From: Zestomonas carbonaria
GTDB taxonomy: Bacteria > Pseudomonadota > Gammaproteobacteria > Pseudomonadales > Pseudomonadaceae
NCBI RefSeq assembly: GCF_904061905.1
Contig: NZ_CAJFCI010000039.1
Span: 155,015-191,221 of the forward strand
Reading direction: 5' to 3'
Length of the DNA stretch: 36,207 nt
A program made the translations under genes and the position numbers. How positions within the stretch are numbered: the first letter of the stretch is position 1; every line of letters begins with the position of its first letter. The notes beneath the pieces are model-generated. The model had not been told where the DNA came from, did not search any database, and saw only the letters and a list, made by a program, of their open reading frames with translations. This document shows positions 26,501 through 35,276 of the stretch, in pieces.

Positions 26501-29500
26501 GTTCGCCTCGGTGGACCACATCATCGAACTGGACCAGGCCCGCCAGATCGGCGACGACCCGGTATGGGACGACCCGATCATGGAAGCGCTCACCCCGCTG
26601 GTGGACCGCCGCGAGGGCTACCTCCGCTACAACGGCGACGAGCATGTGGTGCTGGGCGGCACGAACGCCAATGACATCCTGATCGGCGGGGTCGGCGACG
26701 ACACCCTGTGGGGCGACGCCGGCAACGACCGCCTGGAGGGTGGCTACGGCAACGACATCCTGATCGGCGGCGACGGTGACGACATCATCACCGACATCGG
26801 CGGCGACGATGTGATCAAGGGTGGCGCCGGCAACGACGTGATCCACAGCGGCAACGGCATCGACCTGATCCTCGCGGGCGATGGCAACGACTTCGTCATC
26901 GGCGGCACCGACGGCACGGAAGTGTTCGGCGGCCTCGGCAACGACTTCATCTACGGCGGCGACGGCATCGACTCCCTGTTCGGCGGCGATGGCGACGACT
27001 GGATCGAAGGTGGCGGCCGCTTCGACTACATCGCCGGGGACAATGGCGACATCTTCTTCGAGAGCCCGATCATCGGCCACGACGTGCTCAACGGCGGGGG
27101 CGGCGACACCGACTACGACGCCGATTCCGGCGACGACATCATGTTCCAGGGCGCCGGCATCCAGAAGAACATCGGCATGCGCGGCTTCGACTGGGTGATC
27201 CACAAGGACAGCCCGGTCTCGGCCTACTCGGACCTGAACCAGTCGGTGTTCGACACCGAGCCGCTGAAGGTGCTGCGCGATCGCTTCAGCGACGTCGAGG
27301 CGCTGTCCGGCTGGAGCCATGCCGACGTGCTGCGTGGCGACGACAGGGGCAATGACCTGACCGCCGAGAACGAGCTGGTGTTCGACGAGTTCAACTACCT
27401 GAGCCAGGCCGGCGTCGACCGGATCGATGGCCTGCGCGCGTTGCTGGGCGACCTGATCCCCGACCGGCCGGCCTCCGGCGACCTGGAAGCGGCGATTGCC
27501 TTCAACGCCGGCAACATCCTGCTCGGCGGCGGCGGTAACGACGTCATCGAGGGACGCGGCGGCGACGATTTCATCGACGGCGCGGCCTGGCTCAATGTGC
27601 GCATCAGCATCCGCGATGCCGGCGGCAACGAGATCGGCACCGCCGACGGCATGAAGGGCGTCATCACCAACAAGAGCGGCATACTGGCCGGAACGCCGGC
27701 CGGGCTGACCCTCGATACCGCGATGCTGGCCGGCACCCTCAACCCGGGGCAGTTGCACATCGTCCGCGAGATCCTCCAGGACAAGGGGACCAACGACATC
27801 GACACCGCGGTGTACTGGGACGTGCGGGACAACTACACCATCACCGACAACGGCGACGGCACCTGGACGGTCGCCCATTCCGGCTTCGTCGAGCAGGGCG
27901 GCGGCACCGTCACCACCTTCGACCCGCTGGACCCGGACGGCCTGGCCACCACGCGGCCGATCCTCTCGGACGGCACCGATACTTTGCGCAACATCGACCG
28001 GCTGCAGTTCGCCGACCAGATCGTCGCGCTCAACGAGCGGAACGCGCTACCGACCGGCAGCCTGTCGATCGCCCCGTCCTCGACGGACCCGGGGCTGATG
28101 GTCGCCGTGGCGAGCGCCGTCCAGGATACCGACGGCATCACGGCCGGTTCCCAGAAATACACCTGGCAGGTCGAGGTCGCGCCGGGCGTGTGGAGCAACG
28201 TCGGCAGCGGTCCGAACTTCCGTCCGGGCGCCGCCGAAGCGGGGCTTGCCTTGCGGGTCATACTGACCTTCATCGATGGCAAGGGCGTCACCGAACGGCT
28301 CTTCTCGGCGCCGCTCACCAGCCACGTCAACAGCCTGCCGAGCGGGCTGCCGTCGATCAACAACACGAGCCCCGGCACCGGCCAGGTCCTGCTCGCGGAC
28401 CTGAGCGCCATCGTCGATGTGGACGGCCTGGAAGGCGTGACCTTCTCCTACCAGTGGCAGGCCGGAGCGGGGGACAGCTTCGTCGACATCCCCGGCGCCA
28501 CCGGGGCCAGCTTCACCCCGACCCTGGATCAGGTCGGCCAGCAGCTTCGCGTGGTGGTCCGCTATACCGACAACGGCGGCACCCTCGAGACGCTGACCTC
28601 GGCGGCCACCGCAGTGGTTACCAGCCTGATCGTCGGCACGCCGGGGCAGAGCAATGTCCTGGTCGGCACGGCGCTGGACGACACGCTCCAGGGCATGGAG
28701 GGCGACGATGTGCTGATCGGTGGTGCCGGCAACGACATCATGATCGGCGGCGCCGGCAACGACACCTACGAGGTCACCGAGGCCGGTGATCAGGTGATCG
28801 AGGAGGCCGGCGGCGGGATCGACACGGTGTGGGTCTACCTGCCGAGCTATACGCTGGGCGCCAATGTCGAGAACCTGCTCTACGGCGGCATCGGCAACTT
28901 CGTCGGTACCGGTAACGAACTCGGCAACCTCATGGTCGGTGGGGCTGGCAACGACGTGCTCATCGGCGCCGCCGGCAATGACGTGCTGATCGGTGGAGCG
29001 GGTAACGACATCATGGAAGGCGGCAGCGGGGATGACACCTACGAGGTCACCGAGATCGGCGACCAGGTGATCGAACTGGCGGGGCAGGGCATCGATACGG
29101 TCTGGGCTCATGTGCCGAGCTACACGCTGGGCGCCAACGTCGAGAACCTGATCTACGGCGGCACCGGGAACTTCTTCGGCACCGGTAACGCGCTTGGCAA
29201 CCTCATCGTCGGCGGCGCGGGCAACGACGTGCTCAACGGCGGCGCCGGCAATGACCTGCTGATCGGCGGGGCGGGCAACGACACCCTGGTCGGCGGCACC
29301 GGGGACGACACCTACGAGGTCACCGAGGCCGGCGACCAGGTGGTCGAACTGGCGGGGCAGGGGATCGATACGGTGTGGGCCCATGTGTCGAGCTACACCT
29401 TGAGCGCCAACGTCGAGAACCTGCTCTACGGTGGCGCCGGCAACTTCACCGGGACCGGCAACGCGCTGGACAACCTGATCCAGGGCGGCGCCGGTAACGA

Positions 29501-29810
29501 TGTGCTGAACGGTGGCGGCGGCAACGACACCCTGATCGGCGGCGCCGGCAACGATATCTTCGTGTTCGGTCCGAACTTCGGCAACGACCGGATCATGGAT
29601 TTCGACGCCAACCCGGCCGGCGGCGGTCAGGACTTCATCAACGTCGTCGCGCTGGGCATCACGGCGGCGACCTTCAACAGCCGCGTGTCGATCACCGATG
29701 CCGGGGCCGATGCCCTGGTGACCATCAACGGTGCTGGTGGGGGCAGCATCCGCCTGGTCGGCGTCAACGACCATACCAGCGTTACCCAGGCCGACTTCCA
29801 GTTGGCGTGA
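23571..29810 (+). CDS. Secreted single-module heme peroxidase with RTX repeats and Ala-rich insertion
   Basis: A 2079-residue paralogue of the large peroxidase with one peroxidase module. Active-site residues are intact: Gln351, Asp354 and distal His355, Arg602 with Glu605 (GDGRGNEN), and proximal His711 (YRFGHS). PERCAL motifs lie at 398-408 and 512-522. An insertion of about 167 residues, roughly half alanine, falls at about 147-313, just before the distal heme site. RTX arrays follow at about 1029-1149 and near 1310-1340, Ig-like segments at about 1505-1685, and a C-terminal RTX/91-residue-repeat array at 1689-2000. The end (TQADFQLA) is the same as in the large protein, so the same exporter should secrete it. 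AAGGAG (23556-23561) lies nine bases before the ATG. A strong bidirectional terminator follows. It has no dedicated secretion genes of its own. Confidence 0.93.
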   Translation: MAIKVTKSDLDFILLQIQISEAHAAGTPLQDMIGNPLLPWGLRTVDGTYNNLIPGQEHFGSADQWMPRLLDPEFRDAENGIDGPGAPPGFPTSGDETSYADTNGYVVDSQPRIISNLIVDQSLDNPAAVMAALKYAGSADPFGDAGLVAAAHAAAKAAAEAAALASAPVTAAAAVLAASSATAAAAAAEAADAQALADVDGLAHADAVAAAAEAAEAREDALAAYQAAIGTPEEGAALTAFVNAAIAATAAAGVATELGNTAAASAASAAAATSVASAAAEQVALDTAAYDAAVADAAGSNEAAGAAAAALDALLDDLGIVMDNGTVQIPNVSPDEGLSAPFNAWMSLFGQFFDHGLDLVNKGGSGTVYIPLQPDDPLYVPGSPTNFMVLTRATNHPGPDGVLGTADDIREHVNQTTPFVDQNQTYTSHASHQVFLREYVMVDGRPVSTGHMLDGSNGGLATWADIKQQARELLGIDLTDADVTNIPLLRTDPYGKFIPAENGMPQLVIGLGPDGIPNTADDLVLVGNPDSPVSTAGAVRIGHAFLDDIAHNAVPVVNSLGVLQPDADDVAGNAVAVNPMSGRNLEYDNELLDAHYITGDGRGNENIGLTAVHHVFHAEHNRLVEHIKEVILATGDQEFIDSWQLGNGLWDGERLFQAARFVNEMQYQHLVFEEFARKVQPFVDIFNVQPDVEINPAIFAEFAHVVYRFGHSMLNETVDRIGIDMQESHIGLIEAFLNPLEFGSASADEMAGAIIRGMTRQTGNEIDEFVTGALRNNLVGLPLDLAAINIARGRDTGVPGLNSAREQFYELTGDSNLKPYESWVDFALNIKNAASIINFIAAYGTHASITSQATAEGKREAATLLVMGGTGAPADRTDFLNSTGAWANQETGLNLVDFWIGGLAERKMPFGGMLGSTFNFVFELQIEKLQDGDRFYYLSRTQGLNLLAELEANSFSALVMANTDLGNPDSSHLPGDLFASVDHIIELDQARQIGDDPVWDDPIMEALTPLVDRREGYLRYNGDEHVVLGGTNANDILIGGVGDDTLWGDAGNDRLEGGYGNDILIGGDGDDIITDIGGDDVIKGGAGNDVIHSGNGIDLILAGDGNDFVIGGTDGTEVFGGLGNDFIYGGDGIDSLFGGDGDDWIEGGGRFDYIAGDNGDIFFESPIIGHDVLNGGGGDTDYDADSGDDIMFQGAGIQKNIGMRGFDWVIHKDSPVSAYSDLNQSVFDTEPLKVLRDRFSDVEALSGWSHADVLRGDDRGNDLTAENELVFDEFNYLSQAGVDRIDGLRALLGDLIPDRPASGDLEAAIAFNAGNILLGGGGNDVIEGRGGDDFIDGAAWLNVRISIRDAGGNEIGTADGMKGVITNKSGILAGTPAGLTLDTAMLAGTLNPGQLHIVREILQDKGTNDIDTAVYWDVRDNYTITDNGDGTWTVAHSGFVEQGGGTVTTFDPLDPDGLATTRPILSDGTDTLRNIDRLQFADQIVALNERNALPTGSLSIAPSSTDPGLMVAVASAVQDTDGITAGSQKYTWQVEVAPGVWSNVGSGPNFRPGAAEAGLALRVILTFIDGKGVTERLFSAPLTSHVNSLPSGLPSINNTSPGTGQVLLADLSAIVDVDGLEGVTFSYQWQAGAGDSFVDIPGATGASFTPTLDQVGQQLRVVVRYTDNGGTLETLTSAATAVVTSLIVGTPGQSNVLVGTALDDTLQGMEGDDVLIGGAGNDIMIGGAGNDTYEVTEAGDQVIEEAGGGIDTVWVYLPSYTLGANVENLLYGGIGNFVGTGNELGNLMVGGAGNDVLIGAAGNDVLIGGAGNDIMEGGSGDDTYEVTEIGDQVIELAGQGIDTVWAHVPSYTLGANVENLIYGGTGNFFGTGNALGNLIVGGAGNDVLNGGAGNDLLIGGAGNDTLVGGTGDDTYEVTEAGDQVVELAGQGIDTVWAHVSSYTLSANVENLLYGGAGNFTGTGNALDNLIQGGAGNDVLNGGGGNDTLIGGAGNDIFVFGPNFGNDRIMDFDANPAGGGQDFINVVALGITAATFNSRVSITDAGADALVTINGAGGGSIRLVGVNDHTSVTQADFQLA
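24009..24509 (+). repeat. Alanine-rich low-complexity insertion
   Basis: Encodes residues 147-313 of the second peroxidase: about half alanine (87 of 167 by hand count), with Glu, Asp, Thr, Ser and Val and almost no aromatic residues. Both modules of the large protein have only a short linker at this position, between NPAAV and IPN. The composition suggests long amphipathic helices. Confidence 0.85.
26655..27017 (+). repeat. RTX calcium-binding array, second peroxidase
   Basis: Encodes residues about 1029-1149. It begins like the arrays of the large protein ([17 protein letters not shown]) but continues with its own unit order, including GGDGIDSLFGGDGDD. Confidence 0.9.
28635..29570 (+). repeat. 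C-terminal RTX array with three 91-residue repeats
   Basis: Encodes residues about 1689-2000. Units starting DTYEVTE recur at 28761, 29034 and 29307, exactly 273 bases apart. It matches the end of the large peroxidase closely, including a 39-base identical block (29556-29594 against 19990-20028). Confidence 0.85.
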
Positions 29811-29865
29811 GGAAGGATGGGGCCGGCCAGGCGCGAATACCGCCCTGGCCGGAACCCGCGCATAC

Positions 29866-29902
29866 GAACAGCCCCCAGCCGTCGACCGGCTGGGGGCTGT
29901 TC
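29866..29902. terminator. Strong bidirectional terminator
   Basis: A 15-bp perfect stem (29866-29880 with 29888-29902) around a 7-base GTCGACC loop lies between the stop codons of the converging second peroxidase and VWA protein genes. AA/TT pairs near the stem base suit both directions, though no long T-run follows. A second 9-bp hairpin (29823-29831 with 29844-29852) lies just before it. Confidence 0.75.
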
Positions 29903-29915
29903 GCGAGGGCCGCCG

Positions 29916-31094
29916 TTACTTGGACAGGAACTTCATCCCATCCTCCAGCCCGCGCAGGGTCAGCGGGAACATCTGGTCGTGGACCAGGTCGCGGACGATG
30001 CCGGTGGAGGAGGTGTAGTTCCAGGTGTCCTTCGGGTACGGGTTGATCCAGATGAGCTTCTTGTACTTCTCCATGAAGCGCTGCATCCACACGTAGCCCG
30101 GCTCCTCGTTCCAGTGCTCGACGCTGCCGCCGGCCTGGGTGATCTCGTAGGGCGCCATGGCGGCATCGCCGACGAACACCACCTTGTAGTCCGGGCCGTA
30201 CTTGTGCAGCAGGTCCAGGGTGGAGGTGCGTTCGTTGGTGCGGCGCAGGTTGTTCTTCCACACCGATTCGTAGATGAAGTTGTGGAAGTAGAAGTATTCG
30301 AGGTGCTTGAACTCGGTCTTGCAGGCCGAGAACAGTTCCTCGCAGACCTTCACGTGGGCGTCCATCGAGCCGCCGATATCGAGCAGCAGCAACAGCTTCA
30401 CCGTGTTGCGGCGCTCCGGACGCATCTGGATGTTGAGCAGGCCGCCGTCCTTCGCGGTGTGGTCGATGGTGCCGTCGAGGTCGAGCTCTTCCGCCGCGCC
30501 CTCGCGGGCGAACTTGCGCAGGCGGCGCAGGGCGATCTTGATGTTGCGGGTGCCCAGTTCGACCTGGTCGTCGAGGTTCTTGTACTCGCGCTGGTCCCAG
30601 ACCTTGACCGCCTTGCCCTGGCGCTGGCCGGCGTCGCCGACGCGGATGCCTTCCGGGTTGAAGCCGCCGGAGCCGAACGGGCTGGTGCCGCCGGTGCCGA
30701 TCCACTTGTTGCCGCCGGCGTGGCGTTCCTTCTGCTCCTCGAGGCGCTTCTTGAACTCCTCGATCAGCTTGTCGAGGCCGCCGAGGCTCTGGATCTTGGC
30801 CTTTTCCTCGTCGGTCAGGTGCTTCTCGAACTCCTTGCGCAGCCACTCATCGGGGATCATCGCCTGGAGGACGTCGTCGAGCTTTTCCAGGCCCTTGAAA
30901 TAGGCGCCGAACGCGCGGTCGAACTTGTCGAAGTGACGCTCGTCCTTGACCATCACGGTGCGCGCCAGATAGTAGAACTCGTCCATGTCGGCGAACACGA
31001 CGTTGTGCTTCAGCGCGTTGATCAGGTCAAGCAACTCGCGCACCGACACCGGCACCTTGGCCGCGCGCATTTCGTTGAACAGGTTGAGCAGCAT
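29916..31094 (-). CDS. VWA domain-containing CoxE-like protein
   Basis: A 392-residue cytoplasmic protein with a charged helical N-terminal half, a Gly-rich linker (about 127-160) and a C-terminal von Willebrand factor A domain (about 230-392). Such proteins are partners of MoxR ATPases in chaperone-like metal-centre or complex assembly. The metal-site motif is LLLLLDIGGSMDAHV with Asp239, Gly241 and Ser243, so the first Ser of the canonical DxSxS is Gly. The start at MLLNLF is chosen because GGGAGG (plus-strand 31104-31109, complement) lies nine bases before it; a start 21 codons earlier would translate through the repeat hairpin at 31126. It is cotranscribed with the MoxR gene upstream. The assembly target is unknown. 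Confidence 0.9.
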   Translation of the reverse strand: MLLNLFNEMRAAKVPVSVRELLDLINALKHNVVFADMDEFYYLARTVMVKDERHFDKFDRAFGAYFKGLEKLDDVLQAMIPDEWLRKEFEKHLTDEEKAKIQSLGGLDKLIEEFKKRLEEQKERHAGGNKWIGTGGTSPFGSGGFNPEGIRVGDAGQRQGKAVKVWDQREYKNLDDQVELGTRNIKIALRRLRKFAREGAAEELDLDGTIDHTAKDGGLLNIQMRPERRNTVKLLLLLDIGGSMDAHVKVCEELFSACKTEFKHLEYFYFHNFIYESVWKNNLRRTNERTSTLDLLHKYGPDYKVVFVGDAAMAPYEITQAGGSVEHWNEEPGYVWMQRFMEKYKKLIWINPYPKDTWNYTSSTGIVRDLVHDQMFPLTLRGLEDGMKFLSK

Positions 31095-31125
31095 GGCTGC
31101 GGGCCTCCCGGGATGCACGGATAGT

Positions 31126-31151
31126 CCCCTCTCCCATAAATGGGAGAGGGG
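31126..31151. repeat. CCCCTCTCCCA hairpin, copy 3, inside the moxR-VWA operon
   Basis: An 11-bp perfect stem (31126-31136 with 31141-31151) with a TAAA loop occupies most of the 69-base gap between the two genes. It is the longest of the three copies in this window. In the transcript it would form a stable hairpin that could lower downstream expression or protect the upstream message. Confidence 0.65.
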
Positions 31152-31163
31152 AGACAAGCCGCT

Positions 31164-32009
31164 TCAGCGGCTGGCGCGACGGCTCATGAACGCCAGGCGC
31201 TCGAGCAGTTGCACGTCCTGCTCGTTCTTCACCAGGGCGCCGGCCAGCGGCGGGATGGCCTTGGTCGGGTCGCGTTCGCGCAGGACGGCTTCGCCGATGT
31301 CGTCGGCCATCAGCAGCTTGAGCCAGTCGACCAGCTCGGAAGTGGAGGGCTTCTTCTTCAGGCCCGGCACCTTGCGCACGTCGAAGAAGATGTCCAGCGC
31401 CTCGGCGACCAGCTCGCCCTTGATGTTCGGGTAGTGGACGTTGACGATCTTCTGCAGCGTCTCGCGGTCCGGGAAGGCGATGTAGTGGAAGAAGCAGCGA
31501 CGCAGGAAGGCGTCCGGCAGTTCCTTCTCGTTGTTCGAGGTGATGATGATGATCGGGCGCTGCTTGGCCTTGATCGTCTCGTTGGTCTCGTAGACGTAGA
31601 ACTCCATCTTGTCGAGTTCCTGCAACAGGTCGTTGGGGAACTCGATGTCGGCCTTGTCGATCTCGTCGATCAGCAGGATCACGCGCTCGTCGGACTCGAA
31701 CGCCTCCCACAGCTTGCCTTTCTTGATGTAGTTGCGAACGTCGTGGACCTTGTCGGAATCCAGTTGCGAATCGCGCAGGCGGCTCACCGCGTCGTATTCG
31801 TAGAGACCCTGGTGGGCCTTGGTGGTGGACTTGATGTGCCAGGTGATTAGCCGGGCGCCGAAGGCTTCGGCCAGTTGCTCGGCCAGCATGGTCTTGCCGG
31901 TGCCGGGCTCGCCCTTGACCAGCAGCGGGCGCTGCAGGGTGATGGAGGCGTTGACGGCCAGCTTGAGATCGTCGGTGGCGACGTACGACTGAGTACCTTC
32001 GAACTTCAT
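31164..32009 (-). CDS. MoxR-family AAA+ ATPase
   Basis: A 281-residue ATPase with Walker A GEPGTGKTM (33-41), Walker B with Asp115 and Glu116 in VILLIDEID, sensor-1 Asn at 159-160 (TSNNEKELP) and arginine-finger candidates Arg169/Arg170 (FLRRCFF). MoxR proteins act as hexameric chaperone-like machines together with a VWA protein, here encoded just downstream. The start at MKFEGTQ is preferred (GAGGA seven bases upstream) over one 12 codons earlier. A tail of about 90 residues forms the lid domain. No substrate enzyme is encoded beside it, so the assembly target is open. Confidence 0.93.
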   Translation of the reverse strand: MKFEGTQSYVATDDLKLAVNASITLQRPLLVKGEPGTGKTMLAEQLAEAFGARLITWHIKSTTKAHQGLYEYDAVSRLRDSQLDSDKVHDVRNYIKKGKLWEAFESDERVILLIDEIDKADIEFPNDLLQELDKMEFYVYETNETIKAKQRPIIIITSNNEKELPDAFLRRCFFHYIAFPDRETLQKIVNVHYPNIKGELVAEALDIFFDVRKVPGLKKKPSTSELVDWLKLLMADDIGEAVLRERDPTKAIPPLAGALVKNEQDVQLLERLAFMSRRASR

Positions 32010-32072
32010 CGGAAAATCCTCGAAACGGGTGACGCGCAGGTGCAAACCGGGCGGTTCAGTAATTAGGGCCCG

Positions 32073-32102
32073 ACTATAACGCGCGAGTCGGTCGACTGGG
32101 AA
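32073..32102 (-). promoter_or_regulatory. Candidate sigma70 promoter for the moxR-VWA operon
   Basis: On the minus strand, TTCCCA (complement of 32097-32102, 4/6) and TATAGT (complement of 32073-32078, 5/6) are 18 bases apart. This gives a leader of about 60 bases before the MoxR ATG. Confidence 0.45.
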
Positions 32103-32114
32103 CGCAGGACGCTT

Positions 32115-32129
32115 ATTCAGTCACTGAAT
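32115..32129. promoter_or_regulatory. 15-bp palindrome upstream of cysK
   Basis: ATTCAGT-C-ACTGAAT is a perfect 7+1+7 dyad in the moxR/cysK gap, about 95 bases before the cysK ATG and just upstream of the moxR promoter candidate. It could be an operator; a regulator cannot be named. Confidence 0.4.
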
Positions 32130-32223
32130 GGTATGCCCGAAACTCCCTCCCGCTGGTGACTGGACGACCTGGAAAGCGCGGCTTAGGCTGATCCATTCCG
32201 TTTCAGCAGCAGGGACACTCCAG

Positions 32224-33198
<975 letters not shown>

Positions 33199-33206
33199 CG
33201 CCCGTA

Positions 33207-33225
33207 GGGTGCGCCGCGCGCACCG
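33207..33225. repeat. 19-bp repeat unit, third copy
   Basis: GGGTGCGCCGCGCGCACCG differs by one base from the consensus of the inverted pair at 4731-4822. The unit is itself nearly self-complementary (GGTGCGC/GCGCACC), so it can fold alone. It lies eight bases after the cysK stop codon. Confidence 0.55.
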
Positions 33226-33241
33226 ATGGCGTCGGGTCGCC

Positions 33242-33311
33242 GGAGTTTCTGGTTTATCGGGGGCTGTTTATTGGATCCCCGCGTTCGCGAGGATGACGAG
33301 GCAGAAACTCC
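33242..33311. repeat. Inverted-repeat element after cysK
   Basis: GGAGTTTCTG (33242-33251) is exactly repeated in reverse complement at 33302-33311. Between them is a TGGATCCCCGCGTTCGCGAG stretch ending in GATGACG. A degenerate reverse-complement partner of that inner sequence (ending GCGCGGGAATCCAG) follows at about 33327-33350. This resembles dispersed GGAATCCAG/GATGACG-type intergenic repeats of proteobacteria. The rest of the gap to 33496 shows nothing more definite. Confidence 0.5.
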
Positions 33312-33496
33312 AGCGCTCGACCGTCGTTCACGCGAGCGCGGGAATCCAGAAAGAGCGTTTTCCGAGCAGCCTGGTGGCTGATCCGGCCCGGTAAAGAACT
33401 CGACCCCTGACTTGCAGCAAGGCCCGCCAGTACCCAGCGGCTACACTGAAGACCTGTCACAGGCCCGGATCGGCCTGGCTGTTCAAGGTCTCCTTC

Positions 33497-35167
33497 ATGC
33501 TCCAATCGGTCTCCCCCCGCAACGATCTTTCCCCCGAACCCAATGCCACGGAGGCGCCGGCCTCGCCGCCCGGCAAGGGCGTGCTGACGCCGTTCACCAT
33601 CACGGTGTTCCGAATCATCTGGATCGCCAACCTGTTCGCCAACCTCGGCACCTGGGCGCAATCCGTGGCGGCCGCCTGGGTGGTCACCGAGGCGCACGGC
33701 AGCCCGATGGTGGTGGCGATGATCCAGGTCGCCTCGGCGCTGCCGCTGGTGCTGCTGTCGATCGTCTCCGGGGTGCTGGCGGACAACCACGACCGGCGCA
33801 AGATCATGATGTTCGGCCTGGCCTTCGAGATGAGCGGCGCGGTCTTCCTGACCACCATCGCCTTTCTCGGTTACCTCGACCCGATCCTGCTGATCGTCTC
33901 CATCCTGTGGATCACCCTGGGCGCGGCGATCACCATCCCGGCCTGGCAGGCGGCGGTGGGCGAGCAGGTGCCGGCGCGCATGGTCGGAGACGCGGTGCTG
34001 CTCAACAGCGTCAACTACAACGTCGCCCGCGCACTCGGCCCGGCGCTCGGCGGGCTGATGCTCAGCGCGGTCGGTCCGGCCTGGGTGTTCCTGTTCAACG
34101 CGGCCTGCTACGTCGGGCTGATCTGGGCTATCTGGCAGTGGCGGCGCGAGGTGCCCAAGCGCATCTTGCCGCCCGAGCACATCTTCGAGGGCGTGGTCGC
34201 CGCGCTGCGTTTCACCCAGTATTCCAGCGTCACCCGCCTGGTGATGCTGCGCTCGTTCGCCTTCGGGCTGTCTGCCAGCGCCATCTGGGCGCTGCTGCCG
34301 CTGCTCGCGCATCGCAACCCGGACGGCGATGCCTCGGTGTACGGCTACATGCTCGGCGCCCTGGGCCTCGGCGCGATCCTCGGCAGCGCGGTGGTGAATC
34401 GGATGCGCCGCTGGATCGGCGGCAGCCGGCTGATCAGCTTTTCCGCCATCGTGCTGTCGGTGGTGATGATCGCGCTGGGCACCCTGGACAGCCTGTGGGT
34501 GTTGTTCCCGGCGCTGCTGATCGGTGGCGGCTGCTGGATCGCCGCGCTGGCCACCTACAACTCGGCGGTGCAGATCCTCGTTCCCGAATGGGTCAAGGCG
34601 CGCGCCCTGGCCCTGTACCAGACCGCGCTGTACGGTGGGCTGGCGCTGGGTTCGTTCCTCTGGGGACACATGGCCGAGACCATGGGCGTGAAGGGCGCGC
34701 TGCTGGCCGCCGGCTGCACCCTGCTGGCTTCGGCGGCGCTGCTCTACAACTCACGGTTGCCGGAGATCGACGCCTCGAGCATCGCCCACGCCCCGGCGAC
34801 CCGGCCGGGCGAGCCGACCTTCGTGTTCAACCCCGAGCGCGGCTCGGTACTGGTGACCATCGAATACCGCATCCCGGTGGCGCGCACCCGTGAGTTCGTC
34901 AAGGCGGTCAAGGCGCTGCGCCGCCTGCGCCTGCGCAACGGCGCCGAACGCTGGGCGCTGTACCGGGACGTCGAGGACCAGGAGCTGTGGCAGGAAATCC
35001 TCGTGGTGGACAACTGGCTGCAGCACCTGCGCATGCTCGACCGCCTGACCATCGCCGACAAGAGCATCCTCGACAACGTCACCTGCCTGCACCAGGGCGA
35101 TGCGCCGCCACGGGTGCGTCACGGGGTCAGCTACGAGTCCGGCAATTACGAGGTGCCGGTGGCTTGA
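33497..35167 (+). CDS. MFS_3-type major facilitator transporter with C-terminal soluble domain
   Basis: A 556-residue inner-membrane protein. A Pro/Ser-rich cytoplasmic N-terminus (1-35) is followed by about 11-12 hydrophobic segments to residue 418, with the MFS loop signature GVLADNHDRRK (92-102). From about 420 a soluble tail of some 137 residues follows (TIEYRIPVARTREFVKAVKA, then DNWLQHLRMLDR), resembling the small ferredoxin-like monooxygenase fold. This composite matches MFS_3 (transmembrane secretion effector) proteins related to EntS, thought to export small molecules. The substrate is unknown. The ribosome site is weak (AAGG about ten bases before the ATG). There are no metabolic neighbours to hint at a substrate. 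Confidence 0.88.
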   Translation: MLQSVSPRNDLSPEPNATEAPASPPGKGVLTPFTITVFRIIWIANLFANLGTWAQSVAAAWVVTEAHGSPMVVAMIQVASALPLVLLSIVSGVLADNHDRRKIMMFGLAFEMSGAVFLTTIAFLGYLDPILLIVSILWITLGAAITIPAWQAAVGEQVPARMVGDAVLLNSVNYNVARALGPALGGLMLSAVGPAWVFLFNAACYVGLIWAIWQWRREVPKRILPPEHIFEGVVAALRFTQYSSVTRLVMLRSFAFGLSASAIWALLPLLAHRNPDGDASVYGYMLGALGLGAILGSAVVNRMRRWIGGSRLISFSAIVLSVVMIALGTLDSLWVLFPALLIGGGCWIAALATYNSAVQILVPEWVKARALALYQTALYGGLALGSFLWGHMAETMGVKGALLAAGCTLLASAALLYNSRLPEIDASSIAHAPATRPGEPTFVFNPERGSVLVTIEYRIPVARTREFVKAVKALRRLRLRNGAERWALYRDVEDQELWQEILVVDNWLQHLRMLDRLTIADKSILDNVTCLHQGDAPPRVRHGVSYESGNYEVPVA

Positions 35168-35221
35168 GGGGCAGGGTGTTTCCGGGGATGCCGGGAGCCG
35201 TTCGAGCTGGCCTGCCAAGCT

Positions 35222-35273
35222 CCCGGATTTCATCCGGGCTACGAGCGACAACGTAGCCCGGATGCCATCCGGG
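35222..35273. repeat. Inverted pair of CCCGGAT REP hairpins
   Basis: Two 21-base units, 35222-35242 and 35253-35273, are reverse complements with two mismatches, and each is itself a CCCGGAT/ATCCGGG hairpin. The pair fills the gap between converging transporter genes and may terminate or stabilise both messages. It is the same family as 4835-4851. Confidence 0.7.
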
Positions 35274-35276
35274 GGA

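Noticed and set aside
23655..27878. 1407-residue antisense open frame over the second peroxidase
   Set aside because: Shadow of the plus-strand gene, which has clear catalytic motifs.
31095..31157. Upstream start adding 21 residues to the VWA protein
   Set aside because: It would translate through an 11-bp repeat hairpin, and the internal start has a better ribosome site.
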